Positions 1 through 8,492 are shown, counted from the stretch's first letter. The stretch: 16,325 bases of DNA from Planctomycetia bacterium (GCA_010027105.1 RGVT01000020.1:1-16325); one strand, 5' to 3'. Program-made: numbers and translations. Notes: generated from the sequence alone by a model not told the origin.

Positions 1-780
1 CGGGACGCCGCGGCCGAGCCCGCGCCGGCGCCCGCGCCCGCGCTCGAGCCGGTGCCGCTCGCGAAGCGGCTCTTCGGCGGCTGGCTGCCGCTGGGGAGCG
101 GCGTGCTGGAGGCGACCACGCGGCCGGCGTCCGTCGCCGTCGCCAGCGGCGGGGGAACGGCCGCGTCGGACGAGCTGGCCGACATCGATCTGGCGCTGTC
201 GCTGGCCGTCGCCGGCACGCCCGACCAGGTGAACCTCGCGCAGATCCGCGAGCGGCTGCGGCGCGCCGCGGCCGCGTCGACGTCGCAGGCCGACCGGCTG
301 CGGGCCGAGGCGATCGACGCCCGCCTGACGCGGTTCGAGGCGATCCAGGCCAAGTACAGGGCGCTGGCCGCGACGGAGCCGGCCGACCCCTCGCCGCTGC
401 GGCTGGGGAGCATGTGGTCGAGCCTCGCCGCGATCGGCACCCGGCCCGTGCGGCCGGGCGTCTATCCCGGCGGCGTGCCGGCCGACGGCCGCCCGACCTG
501 GACCCCCCCCTCGACGCTCGAGACCACCGGCCGACTCGCCACGGTCGTGTCGCGGCGCCCCGACGCCCCCCGCTGGGCGATCGTCGACGAGCAGAACACC
601 GTGCTGGCCTTCGTGGCGCCGCAGGCCGGGGTGAACCTCGCACCGCTCGTCGGCCAGCAGGTGTCGGTGCGCGGGGCGCAGGGCTACATGCCCGAATACC
701 AGCGGCCGTACGTGGTGGCCGCGGAGGCCCGGCCGCGGCTGGCCACCGCGCCGCGCACGGACGGGGAACTCACCCGCTGA
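1..780 (+). CDS. Hypothetical protein with C-terminal SH3/OB-like module, 5' truncated
   Basis: The frame is open from the first base, so the true start lies outside the window; the GTG at 52 is probably internal. The visible part opens with an Ala-Pro linker (PAPAPAPALEP). A region around residues 50-125 (counted from base 1) is Ala/Arg/Glu-rich and probably helical, with hydrophobic residues spaced as in a coiled coil. The last 90 residues look like a small beta-barrel module: WAIVDEQNTVLAFV, then NLAPLVGQQVSVRGAQGYMPEY. I associate this last pattern with conserved planctomycete proteins of SH3 or OB-like type, but no function is established. It ends at TGA 778-780, convergent with the next gene 25 nt away. 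The reading frame is secure; the domain name is tentative. Confidence 0.75.
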   Translation, partial: RDAAAEPAPAPAPALEPVPLAKRLFGGWLPLGSGVLEATTRPASVAVASGGGTAASDELADIDLALSLAVAGTPDQVNLAQIRERLRRAAAASTSQADRLRAEAIDARLTRFEAIQAKYRALAATEPADPSPLRLGSMWSSLAAIGTRPVRPGVYPGGVPADGRPTWTPPSTLETTGRLATVVSRRPDAPRWAIVDEQNTVLAFVAPQAGVNLAPLVGQQVSVRGAQGYMPEYQRPYVVAAEARPRLATAPRTDGELTR

Positions 781-808
781 CCGGTCGCGGCGCCGCCGTG
801 CGCGGTCA
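778..808. terminator. Possible bidirectional hairpin between convergent genes
   Basis: The 25-nt gap between two convergent stop codons is flanked by a perfect inverted repeat, TGACCG at 778-783 and CGGTCA at 803-808. The two stop codons themselves sit in the arms. The interior holds a GCGGCGCCGC palindrome (787-796). No T-tract follows on either side, so this is at best a weak or factor-assisted terminator. Confidence 0.3.
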
Positions 809-1702
809 GCGCCGCAGCGTGTCGAGGTCCTCGGCCGGCAGCCAGCGGGCGGCGAGGTTCGCCTGCCAGCGGTCCGCGTCGTCCTCCCGCGCAGTGCCGC
901 GGCCTGCCTCCCGGGCGATGGCCGCGAGCGTCGCCCGGTCCGCGGGATCGGTGCGGGCGAGGCGGGCGGCGAGCCGTTCGACGCCCGCGGGGTTCCGCGC
1001 CGCGGCCGCGGAGAGCGTCTCCATGAAGACGCACACCTCCTCGAGATTGGAGGCGGCCGACCGCACGATCAGCGGATGGAGCGTGCGCGTGACGATCTCG
1101 AGGCCGGTGCCGTCGACGTCGAGGAAGGCGTCGACCTGCACGGCGTGCCGCGGCGTGCCGTCGGCCGCCGGTGGTTCGGGGTGGTGCCGCACGAGCAGCA
1201 GGCAGCCGCCGGTGAGCGGCCGGGGCGTGACGGCGCCCGAGTAGCCGCCACGGCCGTGCAGGACGAGCATCCCGCCCGCCCCCTGCCGCTCGTGGTGCAA
1301 CAGCCGCAGGACGCCGACGGTGCCGTAGCCGTCGGCCAGCCGCCACTGCGCGGGGCCCGCCGGATCGAGCGCGAAGCGGCTGATGCCCAGCACCCTCCAG
1401 AGGTCGACGATCGCCTCGGGGTGCGCGAGCGAGAACTCCAGGAGCGCGGCGTCGCAGGCGAGCGTCTGCACCGGCAGCCGCCGGTAGAGCGTGGTCGAGC
1501 GGAGCACCTGCTCGGCGGCGCGCCGCGCCGAGCGGGGCATGCGGTCGAGCGGCAGCGCTTCGACGGCCTGCCGCCGCGCCTCGCGGCTCGACGAGCCGCC
1601 GTCGCTCCACGAGGTGACGGCGTCCGCGGCGGGCACGACGCCGGCGGTCGCCGCGACGAGCACCAATCCGCATCCGGCCCGGAATACCCGGCAGGCGAGC
1701 AT
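806..1702 (-). CDS. Secreted hypothetical protein (298 aa)
   Basis: I do not recognise the family. The frame is open further upstream, but I place the start at ATG 1702-1700. GGAGGGGGAAGCG lies directly before it, and the product then begins with a clean signal peptide (MLACRVFRAGCGLVLVAATAG, cleavage plausibly after VVPAADA). The mature protein has a helical start rich in Arg/Ala (SSSREARRQAVEALPLDRMPRSARRA). A mixed core follows, with LYRRLPVQTLACDAALLEFSLAHPE, a Gly-rich strand-turn segment (MLVLHGRGGYSGAV) and CVFMETLSAAAARNP. The C-terminal third is helical and Ala-rich. No catalytic motif is evident. A periplasmic or cell-surface location is inferred from the signal peptide. It diverges from the transporter gene across 217 nt. 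Confidence 0.75.
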   Translation of the reverse strand: MLACRVFRAGCGLVLVAATAGVVPAADAVTSWSDGGSSSREARRQAVEALPLDRMPRSARRAAEQVLRSTTLYRRLPVQTLACDAALLEFSLAHPEAIVDLWRVLGISRFALDPAGPAQWRLADGYGTVGVLRLLHHERQGAGGMLVLHGRGGYSGAVTPRPLTGGCLLLVRHHPEPPAADGTPRHAVQVDAFLDVDGTGLEIVTRTLHPLIVRSAASNLEEVCVFMETLSAAAARNPAGVERLAARLARTDPADRATLAAIAREAGRGTAREDDADRWQANLAARWLPAEDLDTLRR

Positions 1703-1858
1703 CGCTTCCCCCTCCGCCACCGCCGGCCCGGCAGGGGCTGACGATCCAGGAGACTTTTCGGCCGCCCGCCGCCCCCGGGAACAGTGATTTCGACCCATGA
1801 AAAAAGGGCGTCGACTTGCCCAGCCAGCCCCGCTTGCCCCGCGGCCCGCAAGGGACGT

Positions 1859-1886
1859 TGGCCCGGCTGCGCGGTTTCCCTACGAT
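1859..1886 (+). promoter_or_regulatory. Weak candidate promoter for the MMPL gene
   Basis: TTGGCC (1859-1864) and TACGAT (1881-1886) are 16 nt apart, about 33 nt upstream of the ATG at 1920. The match to the sigma70 consensus is modest, and the rest of the 1703-1919 divergent spacer shows no stronger candidate. Confidence 0.25.
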
Positions 1887-1919
1887 CGCGCGGTCAGCAC
1901 CCGCCACGAGGAGCCGTCG

Positions 1920-4584
1920 ATGCGGCACGAGGCAGATCCAGACGCGCCCGAGGGCCGCGGCGCCGTGGACGAACCGGAGCCGCGCGTGGCCCCGGGCCTC
2001 CTCGGCCGCGGGCTCGTGGCCTGGACGCACGTCTGCCTGCGGGCGGCGCCGGCCGTGATCGTGGCCGCGCTCCTCTCGGCGGCGGCCTGCGGCGCCTACT
2101 CGGTGCGGTCGCTCGGCTACAAGGTGAGCCGTACCGACCTCCTCGACCCCAAGAGCGACTACAACAAGCTCTGGATCGACTACATCGCCGAGTTCGGCGA
2201 GGACGACGACGCCGTCGTCGTGGTCGAGGGGCCGTCGCGGGCCGCCGTCGTCGACGCGCTGGCCGAGGTGTCGGCGGCCGTGGCCCGCCAAGGGGGCCTG
2301 TTCCGCTCGGTGCTCCACGAGGTCGACCTGTCGCCGATCCGCGCCAAGGGGCTGCACTACCTCGCGCCGTCCGACCTGGCCGACATCGACCGCTTCATCG
2401 ACCGGGCCCGCCCGATCCTCGAGGGGGGCTGGGCGCAGCTGCAGGTGGCGACGATGGTGGGGGGGCCTGGAGCGCTACTGCGAGAGCCTCGTCGCGGGGC
2501 TCGACGCGGCCGCGCGGTCCGATGCGGGCGGGAGCGAACACGTCTCCCCGTGGCCGCGGATGCCCGAGTCGCTCGCCACGCTCCGCGACCTCTCGAGCCA
2601 GCACCTTCTCGCCAAGGACGGCCGGCTGGGATTCGTGCTCCTGCGCCTGGCCAAGTCGGCCGGCGGGTTCGCCGGCGCGTCGGCAGCCACCGACGAACTG
2701 CGCCGCGTGATCGGCGAGGTGGCGGGGCGGCATCCCGGCGTCACGATCGGCCTCACGGGCCTGCCCGTGATGGAGGACGACGAGATGCGGTCGAGCCAGC
2801 AGTCGATGGTCTGGGCGAGCGGACTGTCGCTGGCGGCGGTGGTGCTCGTGATCATCGCCGGGTTCGGGGGCGTGCGGCACGCGCTGATGGCCAACGGCGT
2901 GCTCGTGATCGGGATGGCCTGGGCATTCGCGTGGGCCACGGCCAGCGTCGGCCATCTCAACATCCTCAGCGTGACCTTCACCGTGACGATGATCGGCGTG
3001 GGCATCGACTACGGCACCTACTACGTCGGCCGCTACCTGGAGATGCGCCGCCGCGGCCTCGACGTGGAGGACGCGCTCGTGGAGACGAGCGCCTCGGTCG
3101 GGCCGGGCATCCTCACCGGCGCGATCACCACCGCGGTGGCGTTCTTCGCCGCGGCGCTGACGAGCTTCGTGGGCGTGGCGGAACTCGGCCTGATCGCCGG
3201 CGGCGGCATCCTGCTGTGCTGCGCCGCCGAACTGCTCGTGTTGCCCGCCGTGGTGGCCGTGGTCGACCGCGGGCCGCTCGGCCGGCGGATCCCGGTGCCG
3301 GTGCCCGTCCACGCCTGGCTCGCGCCGGTCTTCCGGCACCCGCGGTTCGTCGCCCTGGCGGCCATGGCCGGCACGCTGGCCGTGGCCTCCGGCCTCCACG
3401 ACCTCGGCTACGACCACAACCTGCTCAACATGCAGCCCGACGGCCTCGAGAGCGTGGAGATCGAGAAGAAGCTGCTCGCCGAGTGCGACCAGAGCGTGTG
3501 GTACGCCCTCTCGATCGCCGACTCGCGGGCCGAACTCCTCGACCGGAAGGAGAAGCTCACGGCGCTGGCGAGCGTGGAGCGGGTCGACGAGATCGCCTCG
3601 CTGCTCCCGGCCGACGAGCAGCTGAAGCGGCCGATCATCGAGCGGATCCGGACGCGCCTCGCCGCGCTCCCGGAGCGGCCGCCGGAGATCCCGCCCGACC
3701 GGCTCGACGCCCTCGGCGAGACGCTCGCCTGGGCGCAGACCGAGGCCTCGAAGCGGCCGGGGGCGCTGCGCACCGCGTGGCACCTGGAGCGGGCCCGCGA
3801 CGCCCTGCGCCGCCTGGGGCCGGAGGACTGCGCCCGGGCGCTCGCCGCCTTCCAGCAGCGCTCGGCGGGGGAACTCCTCAGCCGGCTGCACGCGCTCGCC
3901 GCCGTCGCCGACCCCGAGCCGCCGTCGCTCGCCGACCTGCCGCCGAGCCTCGTGGAGCGGTTCGTGGGGCAGAGTGGCAAGCACCTGCTCAAGATCTACG
4001 GCCGCGGCGACATCTGGAACTTCACCGCCCTCGAGACGTTCGTGAAGGACGTGCGCAGCGTCGATCCGCGGGCCACGGGCAACCCCCTGCAGGCCTACGA
4101 GGCCTCGCTCGAGATGAAGCGCAGCTACGAGCAGGCGGCGGCCTACGCGCTGGTGGTGATCCTGGCCGTGCTGTGGCTCGACTTCCGCAGCGTGGCGCAC
4201 TCCGTGCTCGCCGCGCTGCCGCTCGGCCTCGGCATGGCCCAGACCCTCGGCTTGATGGGGCTCCTGGGGATCGACCTCAACCCGGCCAACGTGATCGGCA
4301 TCCCCCTGATCCTCGGCATCGCCGTCGACTACGGCGTGCACATCGTGCACGACTTCCTGGAGCGGCCCGGCCCCTACGCGATCAGCGCCTCGACGGCGAA
4401 TTCGGTGCTCGTCGACGCGTTGACGACGATCCTCGGCTTCGGCGCGCTCATGGTGGCCAGCCACAAGGGGCTCGAGAGCCTCGGCCGCCTGCTCACCCTG
4501 GGGGTCACGACCTGCACGGTGACGTCGCTCGTGTTCCTGCCGGCCCTCCTCGCGCTGCTCCGGCCGGCCCGGGAACCGGCCTGA
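1920..4584 (+). CDS. MMPL/RND-family transporter (HpnN-like), frameshifted at a G7 run
   Basis: Start ATG 1920 has GAGGAG 6 nt upstream. Codons run in one frame to about 2465 and then continue in the next frame to TGA 4582-4584. Removing one G from the run at 2459-2465 restores ATMVGGLERYCES and gives 887 aa, the size of HpnN-type RND proteins. The layout is typical of the family: TM1 at about 44-62, then a periplasmic domain beginning SRTDLLDPKSDYNK. A first bundle of membrane helices spans about 297-445, with the RND signature GIDYGTYYVGRYLE. A large second periplasmic loop and a second bundle follow (about 740-880), with AVDYGVHIVHDFLE. MMPL/RND proteins move lipids or hydrophobic molecules using the proton gradient. 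HpnN carries hopanoids, but no hopanoid gene is visible here, so the cargo is unknown. The break may be a sequence error or a true mutation. If real, the product is either an N-terminal stub or a fragment from 2560 lacking TM1. Confidence 0.8.
2459..2465 (+). other. G7 homopolymer at the frame break
   Basis: Seven consecutive G. Coding logic changes here from frame ATG-GTG-GGG-GGG to frame GGC-CTG-GAG-CGC-TAC; six G would give one continuous transporter frame. The frame switch is deduced from protein sense on each side: acidic/periplasmic RND sequence before it, LERYCESLVAGLDAAARS after it. In the uncorrected frame the sequence turns into Arg-rich nonsense typical of GC-rich off-frame reading. 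Confidence 0.75.
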
Positions 4585-4651
4585 AACAGGGCTTGTGCCC
4601 GCCGCGCGGGGCGCGGTACTCCCCCTCCGCCCCGCTCTCCGCGAACGCCCC

Positions 4652-5284
4652 ATGCGCATTCCCGCCGCCGCCGTCGCCTGCCTGTTCGCGGCCGCCTCCA
4701 CGGCCGCCGCGGAGCCGCCGCGGCGGGCCGTGAACATCGCCCTCGAGGACCAGTTCAAGAACCGCCACGAGACCGGGGCGATGCGCGGCGACGTGGTCGT
4801 GCTCGTGTACGCGGAGCGCAAGGGAGGCGAGGTGTCGCAGGACCTCGGCCGCCGGCTCCACCTCCACTTCCACCCCACGGCCGCGACCGCGTCGGCCGCC
4901 GACTGGGGACGCCAGCCCGTCGTGCCCCCGCCCGGCTGGCCCGCCGGGGCCCGGGCCCCCGACGTGCGCGTGATCGCGGTCGCCAGCCTGCCGGAGATCC
5001 CGCGGGCGCTGCAGCCTGTGGCCCGCGCCCAGCTCCGCAAGGAGTCGCCGTTCATGCCGGTGTGGCTCGACTTCGAGGGGCGGCTCGAGCACGCCTATGG
5101 CATCGTGCCCGGCGCGCCGAACGTCGTGCTCATCGACACCCAGGGCGACCTGCACGCCGTGCTCTCGGGGCACGTCGACGACGTCGAACTGCGCGAGCTC
5201 GTGGCCACGATCGACCAGCTGCGGCTCCGGGCCCGCCCCGACCAGCGCACCGCCGCCGCCATTCCCGCGAGCCTGCCGCGGTAG
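4652..5284 (+). CDS. Exported thioredoxin-fold protein lacking cysteines (YtfJ-like)
   Basis: The start is taken at ATG 4652, where a signal peptide begins (MRIPAAAVACLFAAASTAAA, AxA-type cleavage before EPPRR); a GTG at 4595 would add 19 residues of no signal-like character. The 210-aa product has the pattern of a thioredoxin/peroxiredoxin fold. NIALEDQFKNRHETGAMRGDVVVLVYAERKG resembles the opening of TlpA/AhpC-type domains. PNVVLIDTQGDLHAVLSGHVDDVELRELVATI is the usual C-terminal strand-strand-helix. The CxxC site is replaced by an ERKGGE stretch, and no cysteine remains in the mature chain, so a disulfide redox role is excluded. The nearest characterised analogue I can name is the YtfJ-type family, whose function is unclear. 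It lies 67 nt after the transporter on the same strand and may be co-transcribed. No strong ribosome site is visible. Confidence 0.7.
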   Translation: MRIPAAAVACLFAAASTAAAEPPRRAVNIALEDQFKNRHETGAMRGDVVVLVYAERKGGEVSQDLGRRLHLHFHPTAATASAADWGRQPVVPPPGWPAGARAPDVRVIAVASLPEIPRALQPVARAQLRKESPFMPVWLDFEGRLEHAYGIVPGAPNVVLIDTQGDLHAVLSGHVDDVELRELVATIDQLRLRARPDQRTAAAIPASLPR

Positions 5285-5294
5285 CGGCCCGGGC

Positions 5295-6110
5295 TCAGGC
5301 CCACGGGCTCTGCCAGTCGCCCCAGGCGGCGAGGTAGCGGGCCAGGCCCGGCGCCGCCTCGGCCCGCTCGGCGATCCAGTCGCGGGCCTCGTCGATGAGC
5401 GCGTGCTCCTCCTTGAGGGAGAGGTCGCCGGCGACGACCCGCGAACGGAGGAACACGAAGTAGGTGTCGAGGACGTCGCCGCGGCAGTAGTCGTGGATCT
5501 CGGCCCGCTTCCCGGCGTCCCACAGGTCCTGCACCATGTGCCCGGCGACGTCCAGCTTGCCGGGCTTGCCGATCAGGCTGGCGGCCAGCGACAGGCCGCC
5601 GGTGAACCGCGAGGCGCCGTTGTTGGTGAGCCACTCGTGGAGGTCGAAGTGGGCGAACGTGGCGTAGCGGTTGCGGGGCTGGTCGAAACTCTTGCGGTCC
5701 TCGGCGAACCAGTCGGGGATCGCGATCCCGTAGCGGTAGGCACACAGCTCGAGCAGCGGGAGGTCGAAGCCGCGGCCGTTGAAGCTCACGAGCCGCGGCC
5801 GGCGGTACTTCTGCCAGCCCTCCCAGAAGAGCCTCGCGATCTCGTGCGGCCGGGCCTGCTCCTCGTCGAGGGCCACGAGGTCGAGGAGCCGGTAATCGTG
5901 CGCGACCTTCGCGATCACGAGCGACACGGGGAGCTGGAACGTGTAGGGGATGAAGTCCTTGCCGGTCTCCTCGAGCAACTGCCCGCGGTATTTCGCGATC
6001 GCCTGCGAGGGCGCGAGGTCTTCGCCCGGATACCTGATCCGCGCCACGAGCGCGCCGTCGGCCACGCTCTCGATGTCGAACACGAAATACGCCGTGTCGT
6101 TCTTCGCCAT
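5295..6110 (-). CDS. Predicted 3'-5' exonuclease, PolB-like (DEDD, PF10108 type)
   Basis: Ribonuclease-H-fold exonuclease of 271 aa. The three DEDD motifs are visible: Exo I FDIES (D12, E14), Exo II LVSFNGRGFDLPLLE (D116), and Exo III HDYCRGDVLDTYFVF (D212, D215, with Y217 nearby). The family resembles the proofreading domain of B-family polymerases but stands alone. It would use two metal ions to remove nucleotides from 3' ends; the in vivo substrate is not known. I chose ATG 6110-6108 because AAGGAG lies 9 nt upstream. An in-frame ATG at 6131 has no such site, and the downstream gene's AAGGAG falls within those extra codons. It is convergent with the thioredoxin-fold gene (10-nt gap) and lies downstream of the dehydrogenase gene on the same strand, separated by a 153-nt spacer holding a repeat. 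Confidence 0.87.
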   Translation of the reverse strand: MAKNDTAYFVFDIESVADGALVARIRYPGEDLAPSQAIAKYRGQLLEETGKDFIPYTFQLPVSLVIAKVAHDYRLLDLVALDEEQARPHEIARLFWEGWQKYRRPRLVSFNGRGFDLPLLELCAYRYGIAIPDWFAEDRKSFDQPRNRYATFAHFDLHEWLTNNGASRFTGGLSLAASLIGKPGKLDVAGHMVQDLWDAGKRAEIHDYCRGDVLDTYFVFLRSRVVAGDLSLKEEHALIDEARDWIAERAEAAPGLARYLAAWGDWQSPWA

Positions 6111-6144
6111 GATCGTACGCTCCTTCGCCATTGATGGACGGGGT

Positions 6145-6248
6145 GAGCCGAGGGGGTCGGCGAACGCTCGAGGAGCCTGGGGCCGCTGCGGCCCACGCGA
6201 CACTCTGCCAAGACCGCGAAGTGGCGACTTTTGCCCCCCCCGAGCCGG
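6145..6248. repeat. Intergenic repeat, copy A (with 24-nt internal spacer)
   Basis: Two blocks match copy B at 12574-12655. Block 1 (6145-6201) matches 12574-12630 at 54 of 57 positions. Block 2 (6226-6248) matches 12633-12655 at 22 of 23. Here the blocks are 24 nt apart; in copy B they are 2 nt apart. Block 1 contains the near-palindrome GGGCCGC-T-GCGGCCC (6180-6194) and GCTC-GAG-GAGC, so it can fold into two hairpins. It lies between the stop of the Gfo/Idh gene and the start of the exonuclease gene, both on the minus strand. It is non-coding on both strands as far as I can judge. Confidence 0.85.
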
Positions 6249-6263
6249 GCCCTGCCGACGATG

Positions 6264-7460
6264 TCAGCGCCTCGCCAGCGGGTGCTTGAGCGGCAGCCAG
6301 GCGCCGCCCGCCCGGCTCGACGCCACCGCCTGCTCGATGAAATACATCCCCTCCACGCCGTCGTGGATGTTTGGGTAGACGGTGTCGGTGCGCTCGAACG
6401 GCCGGCCGGTGAGGGCCAGCTCCATGGCGTCGTAGGCGCTGCGGTAGACGTTGGCGAAGGCCTCGAAGAAGGCCTCGGGATGCCCCGACGGCAGCCGGCA
6501 GGCGGCCCTGCCCGAGGCGTTCATGAAGGGGGCGTTCGGATCGCGGGTGAAGATCCGGTGGGGCTCGCCATTCTTCCGCACGAAGAGCTGGTTGGGGTTT
6601 TCCTGGTGCCACTCCAGGCTGGCGAGCGTGCCGTCGACCTGGATCCGCAGGTCGTTCTCGCGGCCGTGGCTGATCTGCGAGGCGGTCACGGTGCCGAGGG
6701 CGCCGTTCTCGTAGCGGATCACGGCGTGGCCGTAGTCGTCGAGCGCCCGGTGGGGCTCGAAGATCTCGAGGTGGGCGCTGATCGTCTCGGGCAGGAGGCC
6801 CGTGATCGAGCGGCCGAGGTTGTAGGCGTGCGTGGCGATGTCGCCGAAGCAGCCGGCGGCGCCGCTCTTGGCGGGATCGGTCCGCCAGGCGGCCTGCTTC
6901 TGACCCTCCGCCTCGAGCCTCGTCCGCAGCCAGCCCTGGATGTATTCGGCGCGGATCGCCTGGATCTCGCCCAGCTCGCCGGAACGGATCATCTCGCGGG
7001 CCTGCCGCACGAGCGGATAGCCGGCGTAGTTGTGTGACACGGCGAACACGACGCCCGACCGCCCCACCACCTCGGCCAGCGCCTCGGCCTCGGCGAGCGT
7101 GAGCGTGAGCGGCTTGTCGCAGATCACGTGGAAGCCCGCCTCGACGGCCGCCTTGGCCACCGGAAAGTGCATGTGGTTGGGCGTCGTCACCGACACGAAG
7201 TCGATCCGCTTCTCGGCCGGCAGGGCCTTCTCTTTCGCGAACAGTTCCTCGTAGGAGCCGTAGGCGCGGGCGGGGTCGACGGCGTAATCGGCGGCGCTCG
7301 CCCGGGAGCGGGCCGCGTCGCTGGAAAACGCCCCCGCCACGAGTTCGGCCCGGTTGTCGAGCACGGCCGCCGTGACGTGCACGCGGCCGATGAACGAGCC
7401 CTGGCCGCCCCCCACGATCCCCATCCGCAGCTTTCTGCCGAGCGCCCCGTTGGTCGCCAT
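6264..7460 (-). CDS. Gfo/Idh/MocA family NAD(P)-dependent oxidoreductase
   Basis: The 398-aa product has the family's two-domain layout. An N-terminal Rossmann fold carries the dinucleotide loop GIVGGGQGSFIG (residues 14-25). It is followed by VTTPNHMHFP (91-100) and CDKPL (114-118), a D-for-E variant of the usual EKP, whose lysine binds substrate and cofactor. The C-terminal alpha/beta domain has GDIATHAYNL (206-215), where D207 and H211 are the expected catalytic pair. Members oxidise or reduce sugars, inositols and related polyols; the substrate here cannot be read from sequence. Start ATG 7460-7458 is preceded by GAGAGGAGG, a strong ribosome site. There is no signal or Tat peptide, so it is cytoplasmic. 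The gene diverges from the rhomboid gene. Confidence 0.93.
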   Translation of the reverse strand: MATNGALGRKLRMGIVGGGQGSFIGRVHVTAAVLDNRAELVAGAFSSDAARSRASAADYAVDPARAYGSYEELFAKEKALPAEKRIDFVSVTTPNHMHFPVAKAAVEAGFHVICDKPLTLTLAEAEALAEVVGRSGVVFAVSHNYAGYPLVRQAREMIRSGELGEIQAIRAEYIQGWLRTRLEAEGQKQAAWRTDPAKSGAAGCFGDIATHAYNLGRSITGLLPETISAHLEIFEPHRALDDYGHAVIRYENGALGTVTASQISHGRENDLRIQVDGTLASLEWHQENPNQLFVRKNGEPHRIFTRDPNAPFMNASGRAACRLPSGHPEAFFEAFANVYRSAYDAMELALTGRPFERTDTVYPNIHDGVEGMYFIEQAVASSRAGGAWLPLKHPLARR

Positions 7461-7578
7461 GTGCGAACGCCTCCTCTCGTGCCGCCCGCGGAACGGGGCG
7501 GGCCGGGGAGCCTAGCACATCCCCCCGGGCCGCCACAGCGGACGTCGCTCGCGGCCGGTTGCCGTCGAGCCCGGCACG

Positions 7579-7588
7579 ATCCTAGGAT
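7579..7588. promoter_or_regulatory. Perfect palindrome ATCCTAGGAT at the rhomboid start
   Basis: A 10-bp perfect palindrome overlaps the first candidate ATG (7587) of the rhomboid gene. TAGGAT within it could act as a -10 box for transcription starting close to the ATG at 7596. It may equally be a half-site pair for a regulator, or chance. No -35 box is evident. Confidence 0.25.
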
Positions 7589-8492
7589 GCCCCCGATGGG
7601 ATTCTCCGACCGCGGCTACTACCGGCCCGAGCCGTCCGCCTCCTTCCTGCAGGAGTGGACCGGCGTGCTCACGATCGTCGTGGCGAACGTCGCCATCTGG
7701 GTGGCGAACCTGCTGGGCGGCAACGAGGTGCGCGTCAACGACTTCCTGGCGCTCGAGGGGGATCTGCCGCAGCACCTGCTGAAGGCCTGGGAGCTCGTCA
7801 GCTACGGGTTCGTGCACGACGCGCACAATCCCTGGCACCTCGTGTTCAACATGCTCGCGCTCTGGTTCTTCGGCCGCGACGTCGAGGAGATCATGGGCCG
7901 GGCGGAGTTCTTCCGGTTCTACGTCACGGCGATCGTCGTCGCGGGGATCGCCTGGCTCGTGAGCGTGCAGGCCGGCCACGCGCTCCAGGCCCCGCGGATG
8001 TTCCTGGTGGGGGCCAGCGGCGCGGTGATGGCGGTGCTGGCCGTGTTCATCTGGAACTTCCCGCGCACGACCGTGCTCCTGTGGGGCGTCCTCCCCGTGC
8101 CGGCCTGGGCGCTCGGCATCCTGTATCTCGTGTCCGACGTCCAGGGTGCCGCGGCCGGGGGGGGCAACGTGGCCCACGTGGCCCACGTGGGGGGCGCGGT
8201 CTTCGGGCTGCTCTACGCGTGGCGCGGCTGGCACATGGGCGGCCTCGGCGACCTCGCGGCATCCCTGCGCCGGCGGCGGGTGCGGGTGGTGCGGCCCGAG
8301 GACGAGTTCGACCGCCCACGCCGCCCGCCCGCGCCGCCCCGCGAGCCCCCGCGGCTCGACGCGGAGCTCCAGGAGGAGGTCGACAGGATCCTGGAGAAGA
8401 TCAGCCGCTCCGGGGAATCGAGCCTCACCGCGCCGGAGCGAGAGACGCTCACCCGCGCGAGCCACCGCCTCAAGGAGCGCACGCGCACGTAG
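7587..8492 (+). CDS. Rhomboid-family intramembrane serine protease with DUF6576-type tail
   Basis: The 301-aa protein has about six membrane helices between residues 25 and 212. Rhomboid hallmarks are present: HLVFN (H84, N88; the HxxxN oxyanion motif), the catalytic GASG (S144) and the histidine helix AHVAHVGGAVFG (H200, probably the dyad partner). Rhomboids cleave single-pass membrane proteins within or near the bilayer. After residue 220 comes a cytosolic Arg/Pro-rich linker. It is followed by EVDRILEKISRSGESSLTAPERETL (about 264-288), which matches the short DUF6576 module seen at the C-terminus of many rhomboids from Bacteroidetes and Planctomycetes. ATG 7596 is an alternative start three codons downstream, with AGGA 8 nt before it. 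It is convergent with the next gene (21-nt gap). Substrate unknown. Confidence 0.92.
   Translation: MPPMGFSDRGYYRPEPSASFLQEWTGVLTIVVANVAIWVANLLGGNEVRVNDFLALEGDLPQHLLKAWELVSYGFVHDAHNPWHLVFNMLALWFFGRDVEEIMGRAEFFRFYVTAIVVAGIAWLVSVQAGHALQAPRMFLVGASGAVMAVLAVFIWNFPRTTVLLWGVLPVPAWALGILYLVSDVQGAAAGGGNVAHVAHVGGAVFGLLYAWRGWHMGGLGDLAASLRRRRVRVVRPEDEFDRPRRPPAPPREPPRLDAELQEEVDRILEKISRSGESSLTAPERETLTRASHRLKERTRT

Noticed and set aside
1751..1779. GAGACTTTTCGGC followed by a C-rich stretch upstream of the 806-1702 gene, like the second block of the intergenic repeat
   Set aside because: Only about ten bases match well, the first block with the hairpin is absent, and C-rich tracts match easily here. Treated as chance.
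1797..1919. Upstream ATG at 1797 as the transporter start
   Set aside because: The extra 41 codons are Arg/Pro-rich without membrane character or ribosome site, whereas ATG 1920 has GAGGAG at good spacing.
684..2357. Long open frame on the minus strand (557 codons)
   Set aside because: It crosses the real gene at 806-1702 and the transporter start, and its translation is Arg/Gly/Pro-rich without domains, typical of off-frame reading in very GC-rich DNA.
2395..5055. 886-codon minus-strand open frame opposite the transporter
   Set aside because: It lies antisense to well-conserved RND and thioredoxin-fold coding sequence; its His/Arg/Glu-rich product has no recognisable domain.
5285..5294. 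GCCCGGGC palindrome in the 10-nt gap between convergent genes, as a terminator
   Set aside because: It has no loop and no T-tract; eight-base GC palindromes are common in DNA of this composition.
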